Shown here piece after piece: positions 23,887-24,131 of a stretch of 24,131 nt of DNA. Each line of letters opens with the position of its first letter. Position 1 is the first letter of the stretch. The DNA is from an uncultured Oscillospiraceae bacterium (GTDB lineage Bacteria; Bacillota; Clostridia; Oscillospirales; Oscillospiraceae), in the NCBI GenBank assembly GCA_934590505.1, contig CAKTPC010000018.1, positions 1 to 24,131 on the forward strand, read 5' to 3'. Under the pieces are notes generated by a model that saw nothing but the letters and a program-made list of their open reading frames with translations, was not told where the DNA came from and ran no database searches. A program made the position numbers and the translations under genes.

Positions 23887-24131
23887 TCAGACCCAGAATT
23901 CGTCACCGCCGCAGCGGCGGATAACAGCCTCGCGCAGTTCAAGCATCGCAGTATAGGTCGGCATGATGAACACCGGCTCATCCTGCTGAGATATCCACTG
24001 CACAAGGCGCTCGTAATCGCGCTCGGTCGAGATATGGTCGCCGGCCACGCCGGCGTATTTGATGCGCACGGCCATGTCCTCCGCGCGGTCGCCGGAGACG
24101 ATGACGCGGTCTATATAGCCCGACATCGCGG
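23887..24131 (-). CDS. murT: Lipid II isoglutaminyl synthase subunit MurT, C-terminal part (partial)
   Basis: The gene enters from the right edge of the window; about 80 C-terminal residues and a TGA stop are visible. The segment GDRAEDMAVRIKYAG and the end MPTYTAMLELREAV correspond to the C-terminal MurT domain (DUF1727) that contacts GatD. MurT is a Mur-ligase-like ATPase that activates lipid II glutamate for amidation. It lies 12 nt upstream of gatD in the same operon. The Mur ligase core and any zinc-ribbon insertion are outside the window. Confidence 0.93.
   Translation of the reverse strand, partial: AMSGYIDRVIVSGDRAEDMAVRIKYAGVAGDHISTERDYERLVQWISQQDEPVFIMPTYTAMLELREAVIRRCGGDEFWV

Overview
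The window looks like the chromosome of a GC-rich, low-motility-type Firmicute, most likely a gut Clostridia member of the Oscillospirales. The evidence is the gene content: EF-P followed by a CD1247-type zinc-ribbon protein, MurT/GatD lipid II amidation, formate-tetrahydrofolate ligase, an ANTAR regulator and FCD-type GntR control of a TRAP operon. Strong AGGAGG ribosome binding sites and the absence of outer-membrane genes agree. The taxonomic call is an inference. No rRNA, tRNA, CRISPR array or intact mobile element was found.

Layout. (1) 1-3872, plus strand: tail of an OmpR-type response regulator, its histidine kinase, an M24 Xaa-Pro peptidase, then efp from its own promoter, a hairpin attenuator and a CD1247-like zinc-ribbon protein, closed by a strong terminator. 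(2) 3947-12042, plus strand: a GntR/FCD regulator and a nine-gene accessory catabolic operon: divergent transaldolase-fold protein, VOC protein, TRAP binding protein, TRAP small subunit, cupin, TRAP large subunit, and the two halves of a split transketolase. Two copies of one 13-bp operator (GTATAC-T/A-GTATAC) lie before the regulator and directly on the start of the operon. (3) 12084-14240: a second two-component system. (4) 14252-15982, minus strand: monocistronic fhs. (5) 16005-18876, plus strand: inositol-monophosphatase-family enzyme, birA and a ClC chloride transporter, translationally coupled. (6) 18886-19581: a solitary ANTAR protein with its own promoter and terminator. (7) 19509-19997 has no intact gene: it holds a terminator, dispersed-type palindromic repeat sequence, a frameshifted minus-strand ORF remnant and a bidirectional terminator. 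(8) 19998-24131, minus strand: a DegV protein, then an operon read murT-gatD-amidohydrolase-PHP phosphoesterase with 4-bp overlaps between the last three.

How they work together. The most interesting part is 3947-12042. The predicted scheme is uptake of a (probably carboxylated) sugar-like compound by the TRAP transporter, rearrangement by the cupin and/or VOC enzyme, and carbon-carbon cleavage or transfer by a transaldolase-like enzyme and a dedicated two-subunit transketolase, all under one GntR regulator. There is no kinase, dehydrogenase or classical isomerase gene in the operon. The substrate cannot be read from the sequence, and the set does not match a pathway I can name with confidence. 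The rest of the window is mostly housekeeping: translation (EF-P), one-carbon metabolism (fhs), biotinylation (birA) and cell-wall amidation (gatD/murT).
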